In this document: piece by piece, positions 47,842 to 60,014 of the stretch
Layout: every line of letters begins with the position of its first letter
Numbering within the stretch: position 1 is the first letter of the stretch
Assembly: GCA_902806565.1 (NCBI GenBank)
Contig: CADCXA010000003.1
Coordinates: 372,001 to 436,000, forward strand
Origin: Hypoxylon rubiginosum
Taxonomy: Eukaryota > Ascomycota > Sordariomycetes > Xylariales > Hypoxylaceae
Length of the DNA: 64,000 nucleotides
Direction of reading: 5' to 3'
Translations under genes and position numbers: made by a program
The notes under the pieces: model-generated
Database searches by the model: none
Told to the model about the DNA's origin: nothing
The model's input: the letters and a program-made list of their open reading frames with translations, nothing else

Positions 47842-49573
47842 TGTGGGTTGACGGGATGGATATGCAGAAGATGCAATATGACAAGGCGAGCTGAGTGACG
47901 CAAGGTATTTGTCAAAGATTATACCGAGAAATGCCCCGGTAGAAGTTTTCAGGTGTTTATCTCGGAAGAAAATGAAGAAGAAAAGAGGTTACGTTTTTAA
48001 GGATATAGCACGTTGGTACTACCTCAGGTATATATCAAGTGTACCTAAGGTAGAATTTGTCGATGCTGAGGCTCAGGCGTTGCAAATGGTAGGTAACACG
48101 GCAGGCAACCGCTACCATCTAACAAACATCTGCTCGAGTACTGAGTACTGTGTTAATTTCCTAGGCAGTAAGCTTTGAATAAAAAAATAAGTTTTTGCCT
48201 TCCCTCCGGAGGAACCGATATCAACTTACACGTAGTAGCTCGGGTGACGGTTGGACCCGTGGAAAGTGTGTCGAATCGAATCAGGTACCACGAAACAGCC
48301 AACAGGAACATGTAAGTCTGGCATGTATTGTTGTATCCATCATGTCATGTTTCTAAGCTGGCAAAGTGATTCTTGTTAACTGACACCCTCATAAATGAAA
48401 TGTACTTTAGGTAGGCTTTGAGGGTTGGGAAACACAAAGACAGGGGCTTGGCATACCAATATGAATGTGTGCTCGTACCTACATAGGTATGTTCAGGAGG
48501 TTGTAACCGTCTGTCTGTCTGCCTGTCTGCCTGTCTGTCTGCCTGCCTGCCTACTTTCCCCCCTTTTATTATCTTTTTTATCTGTAGGACAGACTACTCT
48601 CTTGTATGGCTGGCGTTTTGCATATGTCATATATGCAAACCCCACTCGACATCAATTCTTCTTAAAGAGGGTAGCCTGCTCTTTGTCATAGATTTGGTTC
48701 AGGGGACTGAAATCAAGACACGACAATCAAGCTGCCTTGGAGAGAGGGGCCTGTGGTGTGATAGGAACGAGTTAATGAAGTTAATGCAACTGAATAATTT
48801 CCGATCACTCCCTACTATCTGTAGTGAATATCACGTAGTGTGAAGGGTATACTATCATTTAACTCTTGGCCACCTATCAAGGGATCCAAAGAATGATAGA
48901 TGTTGATGTCCCAGGACGGAACCTCCAAGTTAAGTCCATGTACCTTTAGGTCCCTACCTAGGTAAAGTCCCTAAAATGCAGGTATCCATGCTGTCATGCA
49001 CGTATGGAGCTATAGCTCCAATGAGTATTGTAGCTCTCTAACTTTTGTGCTTCAGTAACCCCACCCCACTCAGCCAGTCTGCCCGCTGCCCCTGTCACCG
49101 TGTGGCCATAGCTCCTGATAACGTTCCCCTTTTTATCGCCCCGCCACTAGAGACCTTAGGAATCTAGGTAGGCACGGCGTAAAAAATAAAGCTGCTACTG
49201 GCAGTTGTCAGCAGCTGTACGTGACAGCACAGAAGCTTGCAGCTTTCAGAAATTTAGTAGTTGACGCGCCGCGTCGTGATGCTGTTTGTATTTACTGCAC
49301 TATCACCCCAATAATTTCCGCCCAACCTTCCAAAGCTCAGCCAGCTACCTAAGTACTTAATTTCTAACCTTTCATGCTGGCTAAATGACACGGGGATAGT
49401 CAACCGCAATCAAATTTGGCTATTGTTCTCTTCAACTATACACCCAGCAGGCAAAGTCAAGACATCCCATCCTGAGCTTGTCAACCTTCTGCAAACGATC
49501 TTTTCACTACCTTCTACCTTCTTTTCCTGCTTTGCTACCTCCTGATGGTTGGTTAGTTCCATCGCGGAATGCC
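47842..49573. other. Divergent intergenic region (UCH2 / POM152)
   Basis: It contains one exact TACCTAGGTA (48955-48964) and a CTGT/CTGC-type repeat (48509-48554). A C/T-rich leader precedes the POM152 start. No gene is visible. Confidence 0.55.
48509..48554 (+). repeat. CTGT/GCCT tetranucleotide repeat
   Basis: Interrupted tandem CTGT and GCCT units, about 46 bp, intergenic. Confidence 0.85.
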
Positions 49574-52500
49574 ATGAATCCCGCGACGCCTCGCGTGGGT
49601 GCTGGTGGCTACCCTCAAACCCCAGCTGCTGCCAGAGCACATAATCCGAATCCGAATGGCCGTCCACTCCCTGCGGCTCCCGCTCCCGACAACAGGACGA
49701 ATCCCACTACCCTTAGCGCACCTGTCATACCCCTCAACGTTGTCGATGCGCCCACTCAACGCTTCTATGCTTGCGCCATCTGGGTAGCTTTGGTAGCATG
49801 GCGATTTTACGACTGGATCCAGGTGCTAGAGGATAATGGAGGATCCTTCTATTTCTTCTGCAAATGGATTGTCTTCGACTTCCTCTTCTGGTTCTTCCTA
49901 CCCTCTCTACGAATACCTTGGCTTGAGCTCTCTTCTTCAACTGTGTCCATGGTCTTCTTTGGTCACCTAATATGGAATTGGATTCTCATGTTTAATATCC
50001 CCGTGCCTTGGCAAGGCGCGCTTCTCGGCCTCGTTAAGATTTTTTACGACAAGGAGCTCGCCATATCCGAGCACAATGTCAAAGTTTCGAGCATATTGCA
50101 CAACTCCTCTCTCATCATGGGCAAACAGATCATTAATATTCTTCCCGAAGGGTAAGTCTCAAGCAAGTTTCACCCCTACGTCTACCGTAACTAATTCGTT
50201 ATACCAGCTCCGCTCTCCTCAACCCCGAGAAGCACCCTTACTGCCTCGGCCAAGGCCAGAACATAGCGACTGTCCCCATATATTTCAATGCTACCGTCCC
50301 GATCGACGTCGAACTTATGCGTTTTGATTTGGACACGAATGCTCAGGAAGTTGTGAAGCTCAGCCGGAAAGAAATCAGGGAAATCGGCAAACAATCCGCG
50401 AGATCTATCGAAGACGGAAACCTGGGTATTTACAGATACGACATATCATTGAAGAAGCCCGGCGTTTACCAGCTCAACAAAGTTTTGGACGAATATAAGC
50501 TTGAAGTCCAAAGGATCACCGAGCCTACCTACATTGTACCCTGTCCCAAAGCCCGAGTTCGTACGACACAGTCGACAAAATGTTTGGGTGATTTGTCCAA
50601 TCTAACTTTGGATGTCTACGGTACACCGCCTCTGAAGATCGTCTATAGTCGAACAGTTAATGGCAAAGACCATAGCTTTCATTTTCAGAGCTTGCAGCCT
50701 GATGGCTTCTCGTCCCCTCTGCTCGGTCCCCGGCGATCGCTGATTCCCGCTCTGGGCGAAGAAGACTATACATGGGCTAGGTCCCAGACGGTAGAAGTGG
50801 GCCTGAATGAATCGATGAATACCGCAGGAGAATGGCAGTATTCCATTGATGAAGTTCATGATGTGTTCGGCAATGTTATCCAGTATCCCCAGCCTGAGGA
50901 ACCCGACGCGAAACCCAAGCCGAAGCACCTATACCAAAACTTTGTCGTGCGGCAGCGCCCTACAGCCACTATCGCGCATTGTACCATCCGCAACCCCATC
51001 AAGGTCGCGAAAGGGAAGTCGGCAAAGCTTCCTGTTCGGATTGGTCGTCCAGGCAAAGCTTCGGACAGCGGTCCGCACACGTTGACCTGGCACTTCTCTC
51101 CGATTGACACACTTAGTAAAAGTGGCGATCACGGTGACGTTGTCGAATTGGGCTCTTTTACTGCCAAAGGTTTAAACGACCAGCCTTCCATCACCGCCCC
51201 TGGTCTATACACCCTGAAATCCGTGTCTTGCGACTCTTGCGATGGAGAGATCCAGGAGCCTTCGTCTTGTCTGCTGCTCAATCCTCTTGAGCCGACCCTG
51301 ACGATTTCGTCCGAGGAGATTCCGGATAAATGTGCTGGCAACTCCATTGGACTTCGAGTGAACCTCGACATGATCGGAACACCTCCGTTTAGGGTTGGAT
51401 ATACCGTCAGCAGCGATAATGAGCAGAAGAGGAGAGAGACGGTCGAGATCAAGGGTCTCCGACAGCAGATTGATCTATTGCCTAGGAATGCCGGGCGCTA
51501 TCATTATCGATTCAGAAGACTGGAGGATGCTATTTACAGCGTTCCTTTGCCTTTGGCGGATGAATATTTTCTGGAGCAGAACGTGAAACCGCCCGCAACA
51601 GCATATTTCCGAGACGGACCGCAGACTCTTAGTGCCTGCTTGGATGAGCCCATTAAACTGGGCGTGCGACTTCTCGGAGAAGGCCCTTTCACACTCGAGT
51701 GGGAGTTGGTTCACGAAGGAAAGAGACGATCGGAGAAGGCGACTGATATTACTGGTGATACTTTTACTATCGAAACCTCTCCACTGTCGTCTGGTGGCGA
51801 GTACACTCTAGCTCTGAAGAGCATCCAAGACAAGACGGCATGTCGCATATTCCTCAAGGAGGAGACTAAAATATCGGTGCGACGGCAACGACCTCGCGCC
51901 GCATTCGGCGTTCTCGATGGTAAGAGAACGACTACAGTTGTCGAGGCGGCCCCGGTCAACCTCCCGCTACGACTCTCTGGTGAAGGGCCCTTCATAGTAG
52001 GATACCGCAACTTAAATGGCACTGCGGAGAGGCAGGTTCGTATCGCAAAGGATGCCAATGACTTTATCGAAGGAAAGGAACGTGGTACTTACGAGATCAT
52101 GGACGTGAGAGACTACAAATGTAACGGCATAATAACTCCCGACGCCAACACTTTCCAAGTCGAATGGTTTCCTCGCCCTGAGATATCTTTCATGACGAGC
52201 GACGCAATTCGGCCTGGTGAGAAGGACTACAAGTTCATCAAGAAGGATGTTTGCGAAGGCGATGTTGATGGATTTGAAGTCGCTCTTCAAGGTAAGCAGT
52301 TGCTTGATAATCCTGCTGTTTCTGCTCATTACTAACAAACGGCGTAGGCTCGCCTCCGTACCACGTTGAATATGAAGTCAGACATAAGCCGAAGACAGGT
52401 TCAGGCTCGGTCGCCCGAAAAGAATTTGATGCTGCTCTCGGGAAATCAGCCATCCCCCTTGACACAGGCAAGGCCGGATTATACACGTACTCGTTCTCCA

Positions 52501-53456
52501 GTCTATCGGATAATCTCTACAACGATAGGCGGCGATCTGAGCCTCTTACATTAGAGCAGACGGTCCACGCTAAACCATCCGCTGCTTTCGTCAAACCTGG
52601 GCAAACATTCAAAATGTGCATGTCTGATGATGGCCAGACTGAATCAATTCCTGTCAAGTTGGAAGGCAAAGCGCCTTTCTACGTTGAGGTCGAAATTAAG
52701 CATCACGCTGGGAATTTGCCAGAGATCTTCAGAATCCCCAACATCCCGTCCAACACTTTTGGACTCCAGATTCCTAGACAATATCTCAAGCTCGGCGGCC
52801 AGCAAATACGAATTCGCAAGGTGCGCGATGACCGTGGTTGTCAGCAGAAGACGGAAATCGGTGGCGGCGTAGTTCACATCCAACTCTACGATGCTCCGTC
52901 CATCTTCGCGCTTGAGCAACGAACCGATTACTGCGTTGGCGAGCGCATTGGCTATACTCTGACCGGCACGCCCCCCTTCGAAGTACACTATGATTTTGCT
53001 GGGAAACAGATGAAGGCCAAATCCCAAAACACTAATTTCCGCCGTATTGCCGAATCCCCTGGTGACTTCACCATCACCAGCATCAGCGACAAGGGAAGCG
53101 AGTGTCGCGCTGCTGTTAACCTATCCAAGACGATCCATCCTATGCCGAGCGTCAAGATCAGCAAGGGACGTGTCATCCAGGTCGACATCCACGAGGGGAG
53201 TGAGGTCGAGATCCTGTTTGAGTTCTGGGGTACGCCGCCCTTCGAGTTTACGTACACTCGCAGCACGAACGCCCGAAAGGGGCAGAAGAGTCAAGTGCTT
53301 GAGACCAGGCACGACATCAGTTACGAGCATAGCAAGGTAATCACTGCGAACCTAGAGGGCACGTACGAGGTGGTAGCCATCAAGGACCACCACTGCTCCT
53401 TTTCGAGAATGGGGGTCGACGGTAGCAACAAGGGGCAAAAGTCGCTAAAGTATTGA
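49574..53456 (+). CDS. POM152: Pore membrane nucleoporin Pom152 (1256 aa, 3 exons)
   Basis: Exons 49574-50151, 50208-52291 and 52348-53456. Donors are GTAAGT, GTAAGC; the second intron has a perfect TACTAAC branch site. The N-terminal ~60 residues are Pro/Ala/Asn-rich and face the pore. Hydrophobic segments lie at about 65-81, 92-111 and 121-141 and anchor the protein in the nuclear envelope. The rest is a long lumenal domain of Ig-like repeats, marked by G-x-x/P-P-F motifs at residues 334, 583, 683, 784, 888, 994, 1094 and 1182, roughly every 100 residues. Pom152 forms the lumenal ring of the fungal nuclear pore complex. The length is close to that of yeast Pom152 (about 1340 aa). The start has an ACC-like context (GCCATGA). 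Confidence 0.95.
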
Positions 53457-56242
53457 GAAGCTAGTGCTAGATATTGGTGAAAAGAGGTGACGGAGGCGGA
53501 GGCGGAGAAATTTGCACATGACGGAGCGCGCTGGATCAGTCTGGGATCGGGCATGACGTTGGGGCGAAAAGAGCATGTTCGAATAATGTAGACGGGCGGA
53601 GGAGGAAAATGTCTCGGGCATTGCATGAGCACGGCGTTCTGGTAGGATGTCAATAGCTTTTGCTACTACGAGGTTGCTGCTGCAGCCTAATAAGATTTGT
53701 TTTTCTGTTGTACATCCGTGCGTGATCTACTAGCCGTCTAGTAAATTCTCTTCGCCCTTACTGGTGGTGCTGTGTTGACTGAGATCTCTAAAGCAGACTG
53801 GCTTGGAGAAGGTCGGTATTGCCGTATAACGCTTCACGCCCGACTTACATACAGTTACTAATGCAAGAAGACTGGCATGTTGTGGTTGACAAAAGTGACA
53901 GTGGCGTATTATTCCGTGGTGCTACAACTGTTTCTCCCGTCCATCATCACACCCTCCCTTCTTGGCTCGTGTGTAGTACGTTTCTCCCATTGCGCTTCTG
54001 ATAGGATAGTTATCTTCCGAAATACCCTCCTGCTGATCAAAAACCATGGCTTGTATGTGCCTATGTCGAACGGGTTCAAGAAACTGTGGCGTTTCTGATA
54101 TAAGAGACTAGGGTTAAAGATGCAACGGCTAGTCCGCAAGGACGTAGCTCAACCAACATTCGACAGCCCTGCTTTTCCTCTCCCCCCCAACCCCTGAGAC
54201 CAAAACTGTGCTCGGGCTCGCTTCCTAGTGGTTCCATATTTTACGATATCTTTACCTTAGCAGGGGACTCCTGTTATCGGGACAGGAAGAGGCGTTTTGA
54301 CGCACGAGCGTGATGCATTGCGTTATCACAATGGACCGAGATCTCTTGTCGAGCCTGTCACTATCTACCGCTTTGCCGTGTCTTACGCCGATCTCGCGGT
54401 GCGGATGTTTCCTACGTGATTAGCCCCTGGTCCGTGGGTATGCTTATTACGATAGCTTGTACAGTACTAAATGCCTAGGACAGATTGGAGATCTCTAGAT
54501 CGGAACCGATCTGCAAAGTAACGGCGCCCGCTGTGGATTGATCTCTTGCCGCTATTTACAAGGACCACGGACATACGCAGATATGGAATACATACTATGT
54601 AGTTCCTCTAAGGAGCGAGATGGCTTAAAAGCCTAACTAGTAGACTGGGACTAAAATAGACAGAATATCAACATTTCCGAAGGCCGACGTCAAGTCTCTA
54701 CCTATACCGAGCTAGGTCTTGCTGATCCTCACGTAACTATTTCTGCTAGTCGTTAAGCTAGAACCCATCACCTACGCAGGGCTTCACCTTAAGGTCAATC
54801 TTGAACCGCCTCACTTTTTCTAGAACTTTGTCTAGTGGCGACTAAGGAATTACCCATGATTTGTTGGCCTTGAAATGGTACTCTCTCACTTGCTAACTGA
54901 CTCAGGTCTACGGAATACGAGGGGGCAAAAAAAGCGCCGTATACCATCGTAGACGGCTATCAAGACTAGATATTTAGTCAACGTTGTACGGCAGTCTTAG
55001 TGTTGTGTGTGCTGTGCCATTTATGGTATTCTCGTCGTTCGTCGTTGGTTTCTTCAGCCGTCAACACCCTAGCCAAGACGGGGAGAGGACAAGAGCTCAA
55101 TCCCGGTATTTCGTGCATACGGAATTCTTCAGGTTCCTTGACGATGCCCCTGATAGAACTGTCCTAGCAGTCTTTAGAGCGGACTAGGGTGGGTAGCTAA
55201 CGAGAGCTACCAAGCTCCTCTAAGCCTCTCGAGGTTAGCCGTCTCGTCTCCCCTGCATGGAAAGTCGTCAACAAGCCTCTGCCGTCGACGAACCGGTTTC
55301 TTCTCCACTTGGCCCGCCTTGGCCCTTGGGGGGTAGATCGTTTCTTGTCATCAAGGCACCGAGCATTTAGGTGAATCCTTCACGTGTATTTATCCCGTCG
55401 ACGACCCTCCATCTTGCATTTGTGCCGTTCTAGAGATACCGTTGCAGCGGGAAGTCGGAAGTCATATGATATGATAATAACGCGAGATCGAGCTGTTGCA
55501 TGTTCTTCCAAGCCATCGCCCAATCAACTCTTAATCGACTAGGTCTACCCCGGATTGACGGGTCCTTAAAGAGGACTCCCAGGGCTGGCCAGGTCGCAGG
55601 TGTTTGTCAGAGCGGCAGGGTCACAGCACGGACGCTTCTGAAACCAAGACAACGGGAATAGCCAGGATCCGGCCATCACTGACACCCAACCTGCATATCC
55701 GCCGCCCAATAGCTACCCCGTCCCTATACTTCCGGCGTCATATACCGCTCGGTGGCTGTGCCGGTGAAGCACGCCCATCTTATCTTCCGGCTTACCTTGG
55801 GTGATAAAGCTGCAGCGCACTGCGGGAAACAGTCGATGACAAATCCGGGGTTGATGATCTCGGGCCCTCGTTCATCAACTAAACCCGCATATTGTCAGTT
55901 TTGAAGTCTCTTCATGTAGATTCTCGCGTCTGCCCTTTTCTCTTGGCATCGCGTTTCCCATGCAGAGGGGGCCTGCTGGTGAGCGGCATTCATACCCGCG
56001 CCTTGAAACCTATACTTGTGTTACCTACCTCCTTTCGGGCATCTTTCGGTTTCTCAACTCCTGGGAATCACTTGTTTCTCCCGTGGTCCTACTTCACACA
56101 GCAATGAACTACTTGCCAAGTGTTTGGATTCATCTGCAGCCATTTTCCAACGAGGATCCTTCATCAACTTATCTAAGCTCGCCGCCGGGCGAAACATCTT
56201 TTTTCAAGTAACTGTGACGTACCGTTGCCCTGAGTTTTAAAG
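53457..56242. other. Intergenic stretch (2.8 kb)
   Basis: No convincing gene or repeat. It includes the 3' flank of POM152 and the promoter of the Zn2Cys6 regulator. Short open frames here lack codon bias and recognisable sequence. Confidence 0.5.
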
Positions 56243-58495
56243 ATGGTATACTGTGGAAAACCCTCAAAGGGGTGTCAGATGTGCAGGACGAGGAGAATCA
56301 AGGTATGTTGCTACCTAGGCATTCAGGCTTTGAATTTACCTTGGTCATTCCTGTAAACTGACCAGTGCTTAGTGCGATGAGACGAAGCCCACATGCAATC
56401 AGTGTGCCAAGTCACGGAGGCAATGTCCTGGCTATAAGGACGAGTTTGACCTCGTCTTCCGCAACGAGACACAGGCTACGGAACGCAGGGCGAGGAAAGC
56501 TAGCAAGAAGGCGCTACTAGCACAGAAGACGACGACGGGAAAATCAGATTCTTCCTCACCAGAACTGGAAGTCTCTCCGACATTCTCAGACGGTATCATG
56601 TCACCGTTGGAACTGGCCGTCGTTCCTTGGTTGAACGTCCCTATGGAACACCAGGCTAGCTGTCACTTCGTTTCTAACTTCATCCTGATACCTCGAGAAG
56701 GAGATAGAGGCTTCATGGACTTTATCATTCCGCTGCTGAGGCAAAACTCGCACGGCCACTTACAAGACGCGTTTAACGCGTGTTCCATAGCGTTCCTTAA
56801 CAACCGCGGAGGGATGGGGAACAGGTTTTCGGACAAGGCGTTGCGCGAGTATACCAAGGCGCTCAACGGGACCAACGCCGCCCTCAGGAGTACCGACTCG
56901 CAGCTATCAGATTCGACTCTGGCCGCTGTATTATTGCTAGGTCTCTTCGAGGTAAGTCGGTTCTGCGTGGCCGAGTATCCTACCTACCTGAGTAGGTAAT
57001 AGTGTGATGGGTTTCTGATATATAAGCTTATGCAGAGTATTACGGCTAAACAGATCGGTATGCTGAACTGGGGCTCGCATACCGAAGGTGCTATCCAGCT
57101 CGTCAAGGCCCGGGGGAAGAAGCAGCTAAAGACAAAGATCGGCATACAACTATTTATTGCTGTCCGGACCCAAATGGTTTGTCATGTTTCTATCTCCCCA
57201 CTCGATACCCACGAGCTAGCTATCTGTAGTGACTTTATAACATACTAACGCAGAAGAGATAGATCATACATAGCCTCACGTCGGGGACGACCCCGATCAT
57301 GGGCGCGGAGTGGTGGATCGACGACGCGGTCCGCGACGGCACGGCGGCCAAGTGCCACCGGCTGATGATCAGGACAGGCGAGCTGCGGGCCGAGGTAACG
57401 CGGATGATGAACGGCATGGCGCGGACGCCGGCCAACATCGAGGTCATGCTCGACATGATCCGCAAGGTGCAGGCCGCGGACCGGGAGGTCGTGAGCTGGA
57501 TGCGCAACGTGCCGGACGACTGGCGGTTCGTCACCGTGGCCTGGGAGGAGGACCACGTGCCCGGCGGCGACTACGCGCGCGCCGAGGTGTTCCCCGGCCG
57601 CATCGACATGTACCGCGACTTCTACATCGCGAGCGTGTGGAACACGTCCCGGACCGCGCGCCTCATCCTCGCCAGCCTCGTGGTCCGGTGCGCGGCGTGG
57701 GTGTGCTCGCCCGTCGACTACCGGACGACGCCCGAGTACGCGACGGCGGCGCGGACGTGCGTCGACACCATCACGGACGTGATCGCCTCGGTGCCTTACC
57801 ACCTAGGGTGGCACCTAGGCAAGAAGCACATCCTCGAACAGCAACATAAAAAAGCGCACCTACCAAACGGCGGCGCGGGGGCGGCGTTCTTCGCGTGCGG
57901 CGACGAGAGCCACGTCAAGTCGCTGGCGGGCTACTTTTTGACGTGGCCGCTCATCTGCCTGATCAGCCAGGACTACACGACGGACGCGCAGCGGGCCTGG
58001 ATCCGCGGCCGCCTCGCCTACATCGGCGACGATCTCGGCGTCAAGTACGCCCACATCCTGCGCCAGCTGCGCATCCGCATGCCCTCGATGCTGATCCACC
58101 GCGACGGGCTCATGGCGAAGCCGTACGGGGCCGCGCACGACTACCTGCGCGTTGTTACTAACGCGAGGCGCCTGCAGCAGGAACAGGCGATACTACTACA
58201 GGCGCGACAGGCACAGGCGCAGGCGCAAGCGTTCGCGCCGCCCGTACCGCCGGCTTTGGCTGCGGGATACGCGCAGGTGCTGTCGCCAACGACGACGACG
58301 ACGACGACAGACGTAAACGACATAGACGACATCGACGACGTCGGCATCGGTAGCTTCGACCCGCTGCAGCACGCCGAGGCCCTGCAGAAGGAACGCTTCG
58401 AGCACCGCCGCGCGGAGCTGCTGGCGCGGGCGGCGGGAGGCCGGGACGCGGGCGAGGGGCAGCGATGGGTCGCGCAGCGGTGGCTTACCGTATGA
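56243..58495 (+). CDS. Zn(II)2Cys6 transcription factor (670 aa, 4 exons)
   Basis: Exons 56243-56302, 56373-56951, 57036-57176 and 57263-58495, all in phase. The binuclear zinc cluster has six Cys at residues 11, 14, 21, 28, 31 and 38 (C-x2-C-x6-C-x6-C-x2-C-x6-C) and is interrupted by intron 1 right after RRIK, a common intron position in this family. A basic linker with KASKKALLAQK follows, then a long all-helical region like the fungal-specific regulator domain (ALREYTKALNGTNAALRSTDSQLSDSTLAAVLLLGLFE onward). The C-terminal ~100 residues are Ala/Gln-rich with a Thr run. Codons turn much more G/C-ending in exon 4. The exon-4 acceptor was set at AGATAG because the earlier AACGCAG leaves an in-frame stop. 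The targets are unknown. Confidence 0.86.
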
Positions 58496-59683
58496 AGTGG
58501 GTTTTTATATTATTATTTACCATTACGATTTTAACGATCCTTGCAAGTTTGCTGGTGTTCGATGGGCTGGGGGCTACCGACTTCACATATTTAAAAAAAG
58601 AAAAAAAAAGGGGGGCGGGTTTCGACTCGGATCTCGATCTCGATCAGGAGGCGTCGAGTCACTGCGCGCCACTTATACCACCTACGAAAGAGATGCCTAC
58701 CTACCTACCATTTCATACCTCCCAGACATTCAGATCCGGACTCGCGATGTCGCGAGTGGGAAATCGGGAGCACATCTCATCTCATAAATTGTTTATTTCA
58801 CGGTTCTAAAAAAATCGGGATCACGAGAAAGCTTACTAGAGCAGCGTAATGTACGACCGCCCGCAAGGATATATATCGGTTTTTAATATCGCTTGGGGGC
58901 TAGCTAAGATTTAAAAGGGCTACGGGAGTACATGGGAGTATGCGCCGTACGGGATATGATAGACTTGGAGGGTGTATTTTGGGGGCTTCTTCTTCTTGGG
59001 AGCTATGGAAGTGCGCAGAAGAGCAATGTTAATGTGCATGATGTCGTGGCAAGTCGATGTTTGCGCGGGAAAACATCTTGATGCAGCTTCGTTAGTTCAA
59101 GCCACCCCCTCTCCTCGATCAAATTCATGACATTTATGATACACTTCCCGGCTTTCTCGAGCTGCATGTTTGCTCATTGGTGGTGGTGCCTTGCGGGTGT
59201 AACCCCCAACTCGAGTAGAACAAGGCAAACCCTCATAGCATCAAGTGGCCACACGAGCAAGACTGACTTGTAAACGGTTTTCATTTCTGTTGGTACAAGA
59301 AAGTAGAAAGACTATACCGCGCCAGGGCGAATCCTAATCCTCGTGATTCCCAGACGCCTCCATCTTGTAGTAGCTAACCCGGGGGGTATCTCGTAAAACG
59401 TATTCGTACCTCTTCGCAGCTGGTAGGCAATGAGGTATTTCCGCGTGAACCGATTTTGTTTTTGTTTTTCTTTTTTTTAGCGAGCGGAAAGGGGATCCGA
59501 TGTAGAATAATAAGACGACCGTTCAAATCATAGATAGCATCCCACCATAAAACTCTTCCAGGTCTTTCGCGCGCGCGCATGTATGTAGAATTCTTTGTCG
59601 CATTGTGATCGATTGTCTCCTCCTCAGTCCTTCTCCTCCCCTTCCGAGTCCGCAGAACCCCAAAACCGAACCGTCTTTCCTCC
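58496..59683. other. Intergenic; weak 54-codon frame at 59003-59167 (minus)
   Basis: Mostly 3' flanks of convergent genes. On the minus strand a 54-codon frame with ATG at 59167 (MQLEKAGKCIINVMNLIEERGW..) looks mildly protein-like. It lacks bias and known relatives, so I do not call it. Confidence 0.4.
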
Positions 59684-60014
59684 CTACTTCCTCTTGACGG
59701 CGGGCGGTTTGGCGCTACCGCTGCTGGCGCCGCCGCTCATGTTCCAGGCCTTGACGACCCAGCTCTGGGTGGCGTCGACGTAGCGCTCCTGCTCGACGTG
59801 CTTGACGCCGACCTTGAGGCCGTCCTTGGTGAAGACGACGTTCTTCTTGGCCATGTGCCGCTCGGCGTCGGCCCGGATCTTGGTCACGCCTAGGTAGATC
59901 TGGTAGCCGACGAACGCGCCGCCGCCGAGGACGGCGAGTAGGATCAGGAGAGGGAGGAGCTGGCTGAGAAAGGGGAGTCGCAAAAAAAGATTGCGCTTAC
60001 GTTAGCGAAAACAT
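59684..60014 (-). CDS. Small single-pass membrane protein, uncharacterised (97 aa, 2 exons)
   Basis: Complement exons 60001-60014 (14 nt, MFSL plus two bases) and 59684-59963, with donor GTAAGC and acceptor TTTCTCAG, joined in phase 2. The N-terminus is one hydrophobic helix (residues ~6-31, QLLPLLILLAVLGGGAFVGYQIYL), followed by a basic region, then KNVVFTKDGLKVGVKHVEQERYVDATQSWVVKAWN and a Lys/Arg tail. Strong G/C-ending codons and the conserved-looking middle support a real gene. The pattern resembles small fungal membrane proteins with a short soluble domain, but I recognise no named family. Without the 14-nt exon there is no ATG near the N-terminus. Confidence 0.75.

Noticed and set aside
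48425..48691. Cys/Leu/Pro-rich frame
   Set aside because: Produced by the CTGT/GCCT repeat; no coding features outside it.
54984..55187. 67-codon frame with a hydrophobic N-terminus
   Set aside because: Resembles a signal peptide but lacks bias, cysteine pattern or relatives that I recognise.
59003..59167. 54-codon minus-strand frame (MQLEKAGKC..)
   Set aside because: Somewhat protein-like but isolated, without codon bias or splice partners.
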